64,000 bases of DNA from NCBI GenBank assembly GCA_963811605.1, contig CAWESA010000008.1, positions 310,001 through 374,000 of the forward strand. Direction: 5' to 3'. Source of the DNA: CAVQLX01 sp963811605 (GTDB lineage: Bacteria; Desulfobacterota; Binatia; DP-6). A program made the position numbers and the translations under genes. Position 1 is the stretch's first letter, and each line of letters opens with the position of its first letter. This document shows, in pieces, positions 26,596-35,117 of the stretch. Below the pieces are notes generated by a model. It was not told the origin of the DNA and made no database searches. It saw only the letters and a list, made by a program, of their open reading frames with translations.

Positions 26596-28383
26596 ATGGC
26601 CACCGCCTCCGCCGCGCCGACCGTCGCCGAAGCCTTCCGCCGTACCGTCGCGGCTGCCCCCGATCGCGTCGCCGTGCGCACCCTCGACGACGCCGTCTCG
26701 CTCACGTGGTCCGCGCTGGCACGTCGCGTCGACGCGCTCGCCGGCGGCCTGGCGCGGCTGGGAGTCCGGCGCGGCGACACCGTGGCGCTGATGGTCGGCA
26801 ACCGGCCCGAGTTCCACCTCGTCGACCATGCCGTGATGGCGCTCGGCGCGACCCCGTTCTCGATCTACCAGACCCTGGCGCCCGACCAGATCGCCTACGT
26901 GGCGGGCGACGCGGGGGCGCGGGTCGCCATCGCGGAGGCGGCGCTGCTGCCGAACCTGCTGGCCGCGCGGCGCCAGCTGCCCGCGCTCGCACGCGTGGTG
27001 GCGCTCGACGGCGCGCCCGTGGGGACGATTCCCATCGAGGAGGTCGAGGGCTCGAATCCCGGCTTCGACGTCGAGGCGGCGTGGCGCGCGATCACGCCCG
27101 AGGACGTGCTCACGCTCATCTACACCTCCGGCACCACCGGCCCGCCGAAGGGGGTCCAGCTCGTCCATCGCAACGTGATGGCGTGCGCGCGGGCGCTGCG
27201 CGAGCTGATCCCGGTGCCCGAGGGTGGTCGCGTCATCTCCTGGCTGCCGTCGGCGCACATCGCGGAGCGGGCGGCGCATCACTACTTGCCGACGATCTTC
27301 GGCCTCACCATCACGACCTGTCCCAACCCGAAGGAGCTGCTGGCGTACCTGGCGGCGGTCAGACCGCACTGGTTCTTCGCGGTGCCGCGGATCTGGGAGA
27401 AGATGAAGGCCGGCCTCGAGGCGCGACTCGCGGGACTGCCCGACGACCAGCGCGGCCGCATCCAGGAGGCGCTCGCGGCTGCGATCGAGAAGGTCCGCCT
27501 CGAGCAGGGCGGCAAGGCCGTCCCCGCCGCCCTGGCCGAGCGCGTGGCGCAGGCCGACGCCGGCGTCTTCGCCATGCTACGCACGATGCTCGGACTCGAC
27601 GAGGCGGTTTCGGTCAACGTCGGCGCCGCCCCGACGCCGCGCGACGTCCTGGAGTTCTTCCACGCCCTCGGCATCCGCGTCTCGGAGCTGTGGGGCATGT
27701 CCGAGACCACCGGCGCGGGGACGCTGAATCCGGCCGACCGCATCAAGCTCGGCACCGTGGGCAAACCGGTGCCGGGCGTGGAGATCAAGCTCGCGGAGGA
27801 CGGCGAGGTCCTGATCCGCGGCGACGTCGTGATGCCGGGCTATCGGAACCTGCCGGAGAGGACCGCCGAGGTGCTCGATGCCGACGGCTGGCTCGCCACC
27901 GGCGACGTTGGCGAGCTCGACGCGGACGGGTATCTGCGCATCGTCGATCGCAAGAAGGAGCTGATCATCAGCTCGGCCGGGAAGAACATGTCGCCCGCCA
28001 ACATCGAGAGCACGCTGAAGGGCGTGAGTCCCCTCATCGGCCAGGTCTGCGTCATCGGCGACGCCCGGCCCTACAACACCGCCCTCGTCGTCCTCGATCC
28101 CGACTACGCGCCGGTGTGGGCCGCGCAGCAGGGGCTGGCGGCCACGACCCTCGTCGAGCTGGCCGGCGACTCGCGCGTACGCGCGGCGGTGCAGCAGGCG
28201 ATCGACGATGCGAACGCGCGCCTCTCGCGCGTCGAGCAGATCAAGCGGTTCCATCTCGTGGCGGGAGACTGGCTGCCGGGCGGCGACGAGCTGACCCCGA
28301 CCATGAAGCTCAAGCGCAAACCGATCGGAGCCAAGTACGAGGCCGAGATCCGGGCGATGTACGCCGGCCGGGCAGGAGACTGA
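26596..28383 (+). CDS. AMP-dependent acyl-CoA synthetase (FadD/long-chain type)
   Basis: 595 aa, ANL superfamily. P-loop motif 'TLIYTSGTTGPPKGVQLVH' near residue 175, 'SELWGMSETTGAGTLNP' (A5), 'WLATGDVGELDADGYLRI' (A7), hinge 'VDRKKELIISSAGKNMSP' (A8) and the A10 Lys region 'TPTMKLKRKPIGAKY'. It activates a carboxylic acid to its CoA thioester. First gene of a plus-strand operon reaching at least to the enoyl-CoA hydratase; the following gene starts 6 bp after its stop. Confidence 0.94.
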   Translation: MATASAAPTVAEAFRRTVAAAPDRVAVRTLDDAVSLTWSALARRVDALAGGLARLGVRRGDTVALMVGNRPEFHLVDHAVMALGATPFSIYQTLAPDQIAYVAGDAGARVAIAEAALLPNLLAARRQLPALARVVALDGAPVGTIPIEEVEGSNPGFDVEAAWRAITPEDVLTLIYTSGTTGPPKGVQLVHRNVMACARALRELIPVPEGGRVISWLPSAHIAERAAHHYLPTIFGLTITTCPNPKELLAYLAAVRPHWFFAVPRIWEKMKAGLEARLAGLPDDQRGRIQEALAAAIEKVRLEQGGKAVPAALAERVAQADAGVFAMLRTMLGLDEAVSVNVGAAPTPRDVLEFFHALGIRVSELWGMSETTGAGTLNPADRIKLGTVGKPVPGVEIKLAEDGEVLIRGDVVMPGYRNLPERTAEVLDADGWLATGDVGELDADGYLRIVDRKKELIISSAGKNMSPANIESTLKGVSPLIGQVCVIGDARPYNTALVVLDPDYAPVWAAQQGLAATTLVELAGDSRVRAAVQQAIDDANARLSRVEQIKRFHLVAGDWLPGGDELTPTMKLKRKPIGAKYEAEIRAMYAGRAGD

Positions 28384-28389
28384 GGCGCC

Positions 28390-28713
28390 GTGGCGACGTC
28401 CGGCGAAGCGGATCGCGAGTACCTCCTCTACACCCTGCCGGCGCTCGCGGTGATCACGCCGTTCATCGCGTTCGCGTGTCTCGCGCTGGGCATCGGCCCC
28501 GGCGCCCTCCTGCTGCGCGTCTGCATGATCTTCCTCATCGTGTCGCCGGCGACGGGACTCCTCGGTCTCCGCACCCTGTCTCGCGTGGGGAGCGCCGCGT
28601 CGCCCGCCGCGCACCGCACCGCGCGCGTGTGGTGCATCCTGGCCTTCGCCACGCCGCTGGTGCTCTACGTGGGACTGCACTGGCTCGTTGCATCGAGCGG
28701 GGGGGCGAGGTGA
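28390..28713 (+). CDS. Small membrane protein, three transmembrane segments
   Basis: 107 aa from a GTG at 28390. Three hydrophobic segments: 'TLPALAVITPFIAFACLAL', 'LLLRVCMIFLIVSPATGLLG' and 'IWCILAFATPLVLYVGLHWL'-like stretch near the end. No domain recognised. Its stop overlaps the GTG of the flavoprotein that follows (GTGA). A role in anchoring or in substrate uptake for this operon is inference. Confidence 0.75.
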   Translation: MATSGEADREYLLYTLPALAVITPFIAFACLALGIGPGALLLRVCMIFLIVSPATGLLGLRTLSRVGSAASPAAHRTARVWCILAFATPLVLYVGLHWLVASSGGAR

Positions 28714-29831
28714 TCGACGCCGTTCGGGCCCTCGCGCCCGACATCCGTGTCCGGGCCGACCGGATCGAGCGCGAGCGACGGCTGCCGCTCGAGCTGGTGC
28801 GCGCGCTGGCGCGTGCCGGCGTGTTCCGGCTCTGCGTGCCGCGCGGGCTGGGCGGTGAGGAGGCGAGTCCCCAGACCATCGTCGCGGTGCTCGAGGAGCT
28901 CGGCTGCGCCGACGGCTCGGCCGGGTGGTGCGCGATGATCGGTGCGACCAGCGGACTGGTGAGCGGCTATCTCCCCGAGACCGAGGCACGCGCGATCTAT
29001 GGCGCCTCGCCGGACGTCGTCACCGGAGGCGTGTTCGCGCCGTCGGGCATCGCCGTGCGCGACGGCGCGGACTACCGGGTGACCGCGCGCTGGCGTTTCG
29101 CCAGCGGCTGCCAGCACTGCGACTGGCTCATGGGCGGCTGCCTGGTGCAGGACGACGGGCCGCCGCGCGCGCGCATGGTACTGTTCCCGGCCGCGGACGC
29201 CGAGATCATCGATACGTGGACGGTGTCCGGGCTGCGCGGCACGGGCAGCCACGACGTCGCCGTGCACGAGCTGCGCGTACCCGTGAGCCGCTCGGTGTCG
29301 ATCACGCACGAGCCGCCGGTGGCGCGCGGTGCGCTCTACGCCTTCCCGCTCTTCGGGCTGCTCGCGCTCGGGATCGCCGCGGTGGCGCTCGGGATCGCCC
29401 GCCGCGCCCTCGACGAGATCGTCGCCCTGGCCGGCGGCAAGACGCCGACCGGCGGTCGCCGCACGCTGGCCGCGCGCTCGACGGTGCAGGCGCAGCTGGC
29501 CGAGGCCGCGGCGACGCTCGGAGGTGCCCGGGCGCTCCTGCGCGAGGCCACCGACGATGCGTGGGCGGCGGCGTGCGCCCAGGGGACGATCGAGGTGTCG
29601 CTGCGCGCCCGCCTGCGCCTGGCCGCGACCCATGCCACGGCGTCGGCCGCGCGCGTGGTGGACACGGCCTACACGCTCGGTGGCGGGAGCGCGGTGTATG
29701 CGGACAGCCCCCTCCAGCGTGCGTTCCGCGACGTGCACGTGGTGACGCAGCACATGATGGTGGCGCCCGCCACCTGGGAGCTGTGCGGCCGGGTGCTGCT
29801 CGGCCTCGACACCGACACCACGATGCTATGA
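28710..29831 (+). CDS. Acyl-CoA dehydrogenase-fold flavin monooxygenase (HsaA/DszC-like)
   Basis: 373 aa from a GTG at 28710 overlapping the previous stop. N-terminal helices 'RRLPLELVRALARAGVFRLC' and 'EELGCADGSAGWCAMIGAT' (acyl-CoA dehydrogenase N-domain), beta domain 'RWRFASGCQHCDWLMGG', 'GTGSHDVAVHELRVP', and the PF08028-type C-terminal domain ending 'FRDVHVVTQHMMVAP'. This subgroup contains reduced-flavin-dependent monooxygenases rather than beta-oxidation enzymes. Substrate unknown; steroid- or aromatic-like compounds are possible. An ATGA overlap couples the next gene. Confidence 0.9.
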   Translation: MIDAVRALAPDIRVRADRIERERRLPLELVRALARAGVFRLCVPRGLGGEEASPQTIVAVLEELGCADGSAGWCAMIGATSGLVSGYLPETEARAIYGASPDVVTGGVFAPSGIAVRDGADYRVTARWRFASGCQHCDWLMGGCLVQDDGPPRARMVLFPAADAEIIDTWTVSGLRGTGSHDVAVHELRVPVSRSVSITHEPPVARGALYAFPLFGLLALGIAAVALGIARRALDEIVALAGGKTPTGGRRTLAARSTVQAQLAEAAATLGGARALLREATDDAWAAACAQGTIEVSLRARLRLAATHATASAARVVDTAYTLGGGSAVYADSPLQRAFRDVHVVTQHMMVAPATWELCGRVLLGLDTDTTML

Positions 29832-30619
29832 GCGACGCCTTTCGCACCCTCGACCTGGAGCGCCGCGGACACGTGCTGCGCGTCACGATCGCGCATCCGA
29901 CCAGCCCGCTCAACGCGGTCGACGAGGCGCTGCACCACGACTTGACGACCCTGTTCGCGCGCCTGAAGCGCGAGGACGAGGCGCGCTGCGTCCTGCTCAC
30001 GGGGCGCGGGCGCGCCTTCAGCGCCGGCGGCGACTTCGCCTGGTTCCCGCAGCTGCGCGAGCCCGGGCGCATGGAGGCGCTGCGGCGCGATGCCAAGCAG
30101 CTCGTCGGGGATCTGCTCGACGTCGAGGTGCCGATCGTCGCGGCGCTGAATGGGCACGCCATGGGACTGGGCGCCTCGATCGCGTTGCTGTGCGACGTCG
30201 TCTTCATGGCCGACACGGCGACCATCGGCGATCCGCACGTCCGCGTCGGCATCGTCGCCGGCGACGGCGGGGCGGCGATCTGGCCGCTGGCCGTCGGGCC
30301 GGCCCGCGCGAAGCAGTACCTGCTGACCGGCGACCCGGTGAGCGCGGCGGAGGCGGAGCGCATCGGGCTGGTGAATCGGGTCGTCCCCGCCGCCGACCTG
30401 GATCGCGAGGCCATGGCGTTCGCCGAGCGCCTCGCGGCCGGCGCGCCGCTCGCCGTGCGCTACACCAAGCTGGCGGTCAACAAGCTCGTCAAGGACGCGC
30501 TCAACGTCGCGTTCGACACCTCGACCGCCCTCGAGCTGGTGACCTTCCAGAGCGAGGATCATCAGGAAGCGCTGGCGGCGCTTCGCGAGAAGCGCGCGCC
30601 GGTCTACAAGGGCCGCTGA
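29828..30619 (+). CDS. Enoyl-CoA hydratase/isomerase family protein
   Basis: 263 aa, crotonase fold: oxyanion-hole segments 'FSAGGDFAWFP' and 'ALNGHAMGLGASIALLCDVV', then 'IGDPHVRVGIVAGDGGAAIW'. The position of the second catalytic Glu in true hydratases (Glu in GxPEvxlG) reads 'DPHVRVG', so hydration activity may be altered. It overlaps the previous stop by 4 bp. Part of the acyl-CoA operon with a second crotonase further on. Confidence 0.92.
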   Translation: MSDAFRTLDLERRGHVLRVTIAHPTSPLNAVDEALHHDLTTLFARLKREDEARCVLLTGRGRAFSAGGDFAWFPQLREPGRMEALRRDAKQLVGDLLDVEVPIVAALNGHAMGLGASIALLCDVVFMADTATIGDPHVRVGIVAGDGGAAIWPLAVGPARAKQYLLTGDPVSAAEAERIGLVNRVVPAADLDREAMAFAERLAAGAPLAVRYTKLAVNKLVKDALNVAFDTSTALELVTFQSEDHQEALAALREKRAPVYKGR

Positions 30620-30638
30620 CCATGAAAGGAGATCTCGA

Positions 30639-30938
30639 GTGCTGACCGTCATTGCCACCCTGAAGGTGAAGTCCGGCCAGGAAGACGCTTTGATCGCCGG
30701 GATGGAGAAGATGATCGCCCACGTGAAGGCGAACGAGCCCGGGACGGTGACCTACCTGCTGCACCGGTCCACCGCGGATCCCACCACGTTCCTGGTCTAC
30801 GAGGTGTACGCCGACCAGGCGGCGTTCGCGACGCACGGCGCGAGCGAATCGATGAAGGAGTTCTTCCGCCTGGCGGGCAGCCTTCTCGACGGGCGTCCCG
30901 ACATCGTCATGTACGAGGAGATCGGCGGCAAGCGGTAG
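30639..30938 (+). CDS. Antibiotic biosynthesis monooxygenase (ABM) domain protein
   Basis: 99 aa from a GTG at 30639, with a good ribosome binding site (AAAGGAGA) about 8 bp upstream. Single ABM domain: 'LTVIATLKVKSGQEDALIAG', 'VTYLLHRSTADPTTFLVYEV', 'HGASESMKEFF'. ABM proteins are small dimeric cofactor-free oxygenases or heme/quinone-handling enzymes. Co-directional with the acyl-CoA genes, 19 bp after the enoyl-CoA hydratase. Confidence 0.9.
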   Translation: MLTVIATLKVKSGQEDALIAGMEKMIAHVKANEPGTVTYLLHRSTADPTTFLVYEVYADQAAFATHGASESMKEFFRLAGSLLDGRPDIVMYEEIGGKR

Positions 30939-30984
30939 GCGCGCGCCGATTGACTCTCGGGGGCGCTTCCGGCGATGCCAGCGC

Positions 30985-31788
30985 ATGCCGTACGTCCTGG
31001 TCGACAAGCCGCGCCCGCACGTGAGCGTCGTCACGCTCAACCGCCCCGGGCGGATGAACGCGATGTCGTTCGAGACCGTCGGGCCGCTCTACGAGGCGCT
31101 CGCGCAGGTCGGCGCCGACAACGACACCTGGGCGGTCGTGCTCACGGGGGCGGGTCGCGGCTTCTGCGCGGGGCTCGACCTCGAGGATCACGGCATGCCG
31201 CCGGGATGCGACGGCTTGCCCATGTCCCGCATCGCGATCCGTGCGATGGAGTTCATGTCGAGCATCGTGCCGGCGATGCGCCGCATCCCGCAGCCGATCG
31301 TGGCCGCCGTCAACGGGGCGGCCTACGGCGGCGGACTCTGCCTGATGCTCGGCGCGGACATCCGGCTCGCGGGTGCGTCGGCGCGCTTCTGCAGCGCCGG
31401 GATCACGAACGGCCTGACCGCGACCGAGCTGGGCGTCAGCTGGCTCCTGCCGCGCCTGATCGGCGCCGCGCAGGCGTGGGACGTGCTCCTCACCGGCCGC
31501 GAGGTCGACGCGGACGAGGCCGCGCGCGTCGGCATGGTGTCGCGCGTGCTGCCGGATGCCGGGCTGCTCGACGCCGCCCTCGGCGTCGCGGAGCAGCTCT
31601 GCCGGTGGAGTCCGCACGGCATCGCCATGACCAAGAAGGTGCTGTGGTCGAACCTCGAGAGCGGCAGCCTCGAGGCGGCGATCGACCTGGAGAACCGCAA
31701 CCAGCTGCTGGTGCGGCTGACGACGCAGAACCTCGAGGAGGCGATCACCGCGCGCCGCGAGAAGCGCGCCCCGCGCTTCGACGACTGA
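30985..31788 (+). CDS. Enoyl-CoA hydratase/isomerase family protein
   Basis: 267 aa, crotonase fold: 'GAGRGFCAGLDLEDHG', 'AAVNGAAYGGGLCLMLGADI', 'FCSAGITNGLTATELGVSWL', 'LTGREVDADEAARVGMVSRV'. The Glu of 'TATELGVS' may be the catalytic residue. Closely related in motif to the crotonase at 54837 ('LLPRLIGA' vs 'FLPRLVGA'), so they are likely paralogues. Last gene of the plus-strand acyl-CoA operon; convergent with the alpha/beta hydrolase. Confidence 0.92.
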   Translation: MPYVLVDKPRPHVSVVTLNRPGRMNAMSFETVGPLYEALAQVGADNDTWAVVLTGAGRGFCAGLDLEDHGMPPGCDGLPMSRIAIRAMEFMSSIVPAMRRIPQPIVAAVNGAAYGGGLCLMLGADIRLAGASARFCSAGITNGLTATELGVSWLLPRLIGAAQAWDVLLTGREVDADEAARVGMVSRVLPDAGLLDAALGVAEQLCRWSPHGIAMTKKVLWSNLESGSLEAAIDLENRNQLLVRLTTQNLEEAITARREKRAPRFDD

Positions 31789-31801
31789 GGCCGGCGCGCC
31801 G

Positions 31802-32671
31802 TCAGGCGGCGAGGAAGTCGAGGATGGCGCGGGTCACGACGTCGGGGCGTTCCTGGTGGAGGAAGTGGCCGGCGCCGGGCACCGTCTCGACGCGCACGCC
31901 GCGCGCGAAGTAGGCGTCGAGGTCCTGCGCGAGGTCGGCGCCGATGCAGCCGTCGTCGGCGCCGTGCAGGTAGAGCGTGGGAACCTGGAGCGGTACGCCC
32001 ATCGCCTGCAGCATGCCGTCGAGCTGCGCCGGCTCGTCGAAGACCGGCCGCATGGTGTGGCGGTAGTAGCCCAGGGCCGCCTGCAGCGTGCCGGGCCGGC
32101 GGAACGTGTCCTTCACGGTCTCGAGCACCTCCCGGGCGGGCGTCCAGCCCGGCGACCAGTCGCGATAGAGGCGGTCGATCATGGCGAAGTCGTCGCGCGC
32201 CAGTGCCTCGTCGGCGAGGGCGTGCTGGAAGAAGAGCATGTACCAGCTCCGGCGCTGCTGGGTGTAGCTCTCGCGCAGCGCGCGGAAGAATCCCGGGCCG
32301 TAGGGCACCGCCAGCGTGACGATCTTGCGCATGCGGGGCGCGGCCAGCAGGGCGCCGAAGTAGGTCGCCGCCGCGCCCCAGTCGTGGCCGATGACCACCG
32401 CGTCGTCCCCGCCGAGCGCTTCGAGGAGCGCAGCCACGTCCTCGCCGAGCGCCATGGCGTCGAACCGGCCGTCGGCAGGCTGCGAGGTGGGGGCGTAGCC
32501 CCGCATGAACGGGGTCACCACGCGATGGCCGGCTTCCACGAGCGCCGGGACCTGGTGGCGCCAGGTGCGCGCGTCGTCGGGAAAGCCGTGCAGGCACAGC
32601 ACGAGCGGCCCGCGTCCGGCCTCGAGCGCGCGGAAGGTGACGTTCGGGGTCTCGATGGTGAGCGGGGTCAT
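31802..32671 (-). CDS. Alpha/beta hydrolase, epoxide-hydrolase-like (Asp nucleophile)
   Basis: 289 aa. Oxyanion motif 'LHGFPDDARTWRHQV', nucleophile elbow 'VVIGHDWGAAATYFGAL' (GHDWG, Asp nucleophile typical of epoxide hydrolases and haloalkane dehalogenases), acid 'LHGADDGCIG', and His 'PGAGHFLHQERPD'. A cap domain lies between. It is divergent from the TetR at 32753, with twin operators in the gap, so it is probably controlled by it. Epoxide or halide substrate is inferred. Confidence 0.9.
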   Translation of the reverse strand: MTPLTIETPNVTFRALEAGRGPLVLCLHGFPDDARTWRHQVPALVEAGHRVVTPFMRGYAPTSQPADGRFDAMALGEDVAALLEALGGDDAVVIGHDWGAAATYFGALLAAPRMRKIVTLAVPYGPGFFRALRESYTQQRRSWYMLFFQHALADEALARDDFAMIDRLYRDWSPGWTPAREVLETVKDTFRRPGTLQAALGYYRHTMRPVFDEPAQLDGMLQAMGVPLQVPTLYLHGADDGCIGADLAQDLDAYFARGVRVETVPGAGHFLHQERPDVVTRAILDFLAA

Positions 32672-32714
32672 GGAGGGCCTCTAGCACATGCGCCCGTCCG
32701 CGATACATCTTGAC

Positions 32715-32729
32715 TGACCAGGTCGGTCA
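32715..32729. promoter_or_regulatory. TetR operator copy 1 (TGACC-N5-GGTCA)
   Basis: TGACC-AGGTC-GGTCA, inverted repeat with half-site TGACC. The same half-sites and spacer recur 21 bp away. It lies 44 bp upstream of the epoxide-hydrolase-like start and just upstream of the TetR start. Confidence 0.75.
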
Positions 32730-32735
32730 GTATTA

Positions 32736-32750
32736 TGACCGATCAGGTCA
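32736..32750. promoter_or_regulatory. TetR operator copy 2 (TGACC-N5-GGTCA)
   Basis: TGACC-GATCA-GGTCA. Its centre is 21 bp from the centre of copy 1, two helical turns, so two dimers would bind on the same face. It overlaps an in-frame ATG at 32735; that makes the ATG at 32753 the better start for TetR. Confidence 0.75.
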
Positions 32751-32752
32751 GC

Positions 32753-33445
32753 ATGCCCCGCCGCACACCGATCGACCGCCTCGACCGCCTCGTCGAGGTC
32801 GCGACTGCCGTGTTCATCGAGCGCGGCTACCGGCGCACGCAGATGGCCGACGTCGCGGCGGCCATGGGCGTCGCCAAGGGGACGCTCTATCTCTCGGTCG
32901 CGAGCAAGGAGGCGCTCTTCGATCTCGTCGTGCGCTACGCCGACGGCCCGCGTCCCATCCCGCCGCTGCCGCTGCCCCTGCCAACCCCCGAGCCCGGCGG
33001 GACCCTGCGGTTCGTGCGCGAGGAGCTGATCCGCCAGCAGGCGCCGCGCGCGCTGGCCGAGGCGCTCGCGCGTCCGCGCGTGCACGACGTGCGCAGCGAG
33101 CTCGAGGCGATCACCGGCGAGCTGTTCGACACGCTTGCGCGCAACCGGCATCGCGTGAAGCTGGCCGACCGCGCGGCGCTCGACTGGCCCGAGCTCGCCG
33201 CGCTCTGGTTCGAGGGCGCGCGGCAGGGGCTGGTGACGCTCCTCGCGCGCTACTTCGAGGACCGCATCCGTCGCCGGCGGATGCGTGCCGTGCCCGACGT
33301 GGGCGTCACCGCGCGGCTGGTGATCGAGACGTGCGTGTTCTGGGCGGTCCACCGCCACTGGGATGCGCGACCCCAGGACGTGACCGACGCGACGGCCCGC
33401 GCGACCGCGGTGCACTTCGTCGTCAATGCGCTCGCGAAGGAGTGA
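32753..33445 (+). CDS. TetR/AcrR-family transcriptional regulator
   Basis: 230 aa from the ATG at 32753; the earlier ATG at 32735 overlaps an operator. HTH at residues ~10-55: 'DRLVEVATAVFIERGYRRT', 'ADVAAAMGVAKGTLYLSVAS', 'KEALFDLVVRY'. C-terminal ligand domain includes 'LVIETCVFWAVHRHWDARPQ'. It is followed 3 bp later by the acyltransferase-DUF2147 gene, and its twin operators also face the divergent hydrolase, so it likely controls both. Confidence 0.93.
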   Translation: MPRRTPIDRLDRLVEVATAVFIERGYRRTQMADVAAAMGVAKGTLYLSVASKEALFDLVVRYADGPRPIPPLPLPLPTPEPGGTLRFVREELIRQQAPRALAEALARPRVHDVRSELEAITGELFDTLARNRHRVKLADRAALDWPELAALWFEGARQGLVTLLARYFEDRIRRRRMRAVPDVGVTARLVIETCVFWAVHRHWDARPQDVTDATARATAVHFVVNALAKE

Positions 33446-33448
33446 TCC

Positions 33449-35109
33449 ATGCCCCCCGCCGCCCGACGTCCCGACATCGACTGGCTGCGCATCGTGGCCA
33501 CCTGGCTGCTGTTCGTGTTCCACACGGCCAAGGTCTTCGATCCGGCGCCGTTCTTCCACATCCGCAACGGGGAGACGTCGATCGTCATGATGATCCTCGC
33601 GGGGTTCATCGGGCTCTGGCACATGCCGCTCTTCTTCCTGCTCGCCGGCTGGTCGATCCCGGGCTCGCTCGGCGCGCGCGGCTCGCGCGGGTTCGTGCGC
33701 GAGCGCGTCGCCCGGCTCGTGGTGCCGCTGGTGGCGGGCTCCGTCTGCTTCGGGCCGATCATGAAGTACCTGGAGCTGTCGAGCGGTCTCGAGATGAGCG
33801 CCGGCGGCCTCCGGGTGAGTCCCGAGCTCCAGGAGAGCTTCCGGCAGGTGATCCCGCAGGGCCTCGGCGTCGCGCCGCCGTTCACCGAGAGCTTCCTCGA
33901 CTTCCTCCCGTCCTTCTTCACGCAGCTCGGCCGCTTCACCTGGGGGCACCTCTGGTTTCTCGCCTACCTGTTCGTGTTGAGCCTCGTCTGGCTGCCGCTC
34001 TTCCGGGCGCTGCAGCGCCGGCGTCCGGCGAGACCGCGTGTCGCCGGCGTGGATCTGGGCGCCCGTCGTGCCGCTCGTCCTGATCCAGGTCATCCTGCGG
34101 CCGACCTGGCCCGGGATCCAGAACCTCTACGACGACTGGGCCAACGTGACGTACTACTCGACCTACCTGATCGTGGGCTTCTTGCTCGCCTGGTCGCCGG
34201 CACTGGCGGCTGCCGTCTTCGCCGAATGGCGCCGCGCGCTCGTGATCGCGGGTGCGGCGACGTTCGTGCTGCTCCTCATCGTGCTCGGCGCACCGCTGGG
34301 CCCGGCGGTGGCGCTCGCGGGCTCGGCGGTGGCGGGCTGGGGCTGGATCCTGGCGCTCCTCGGCGCGGCCCGAGAGTACGATGCGCCGGCCGGCGCCCCC
34401 GTACCTGACCGAGTCGGCGCTGCCGATCTACATCCTGCACCAGCCGGCGATCGTCGTCGTCGGCTACTTCCTGATCCTGCCGTTGGGGCTCGGCGTGTGG
34501 GCCAAGTTCGTCCTGCTGCTGCTGGCGTCGATCGGCGTGACGCTCGCGGTCTATCACCTGCTCGCGCGTCCCTTCGCGGTGCCGCGTGTGCTGCTCGGGA
34601 TGAAGCCCGCCGCGCCGCCGCGGTTGCCCGTCGCCCTCGGGCGGGCGGCGTCCGCCACCGCCCTCCTGCTTGCCGTTCTCTGTGCGGGGGACGCTCGTGC
34701 CGCCACGCCGGAAGGGCTGTGGTACGCGGAGGGCGGGGCGGCGCAGGTCGAGATCGCGCCCTGCGGCGAGGCGCTGTGCGGACGGGTCGTGTGGCTGCGG
34801 GGGCCACTCGACATGGACGGATGCGCGCTGCGCGACCGCCAGAACCCCGCGCCGGAGCTCCGCACGCGCCCCATCCTCGGCCTCGAGGTGCTGCGAGGAC
34901 TGCGACCGGCGGCCGACGGTCGCTGGACCGGTGGCGCGATCTACGATCCGTCGTCCGGGCGCACCTACCGCTGCGAGGCGCAGCTCGCGGACGCCGATCG
35001 ACTGCGGCTGCGCGGGTACGTCGGGGTGACGTGGCTCGGCCGCACGACCCAGTGGGTGCGGGTCGGGAGCGAAGAGCGCCTGTGCGCGGAGTCGAGCGCG
35101 ACGCCCTGA
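33449..35109 (+). CDS. Membrane acyltransferase_3 fused to DUF2147 (two frameshifts)
   Basis: One long gene in three frames. Part 1: acyltransferase_3 start 'PDIDWLRIVATWLLFVFHT', 'HMPLFFLLAGWSIPGSLG', several membrane segments. Shift 1 near 34037 joins 'VSPAWIWAPVVPLVLIQVI'; shift 2 in a C5 run near 34398 joins 'PYLTESALPIYILHQP'. After the last membrane helix comes a signal-like stretch and a DUF2147 domain: 'GLWYAEGGAAQVEIAPCGEA', 'LCGRVVWLRGPLD', 'LRGYVGVTWLGRTTQWVR'. Both shifts are +1. The fusion puts a small periplasmic domain after an integral membrane acyltransferase. Its ATG follows the TetR stop by 3 bp. Confidence 0.72.
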
Positions 35110-35117
35110 CGCACGTC

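Noticed and set aside
25461..29831. 1456-codon open frame on the plus strand
   Set aside because: It spans a minus-strand gene and a ligase on the plus strand in another frame; only its last 373 codons (from 28710) match a real family. Long open frames are common in this GC-rich DNA.
30627..30640. Adjacent BglII/XhoI-like sites AGATCTCGAG as possible vector sequence
   Set aside because: They lie within a natural AAAGGAGA ribosome binding region between two operon genes; both flanks are normal chromosomal coding sequence.
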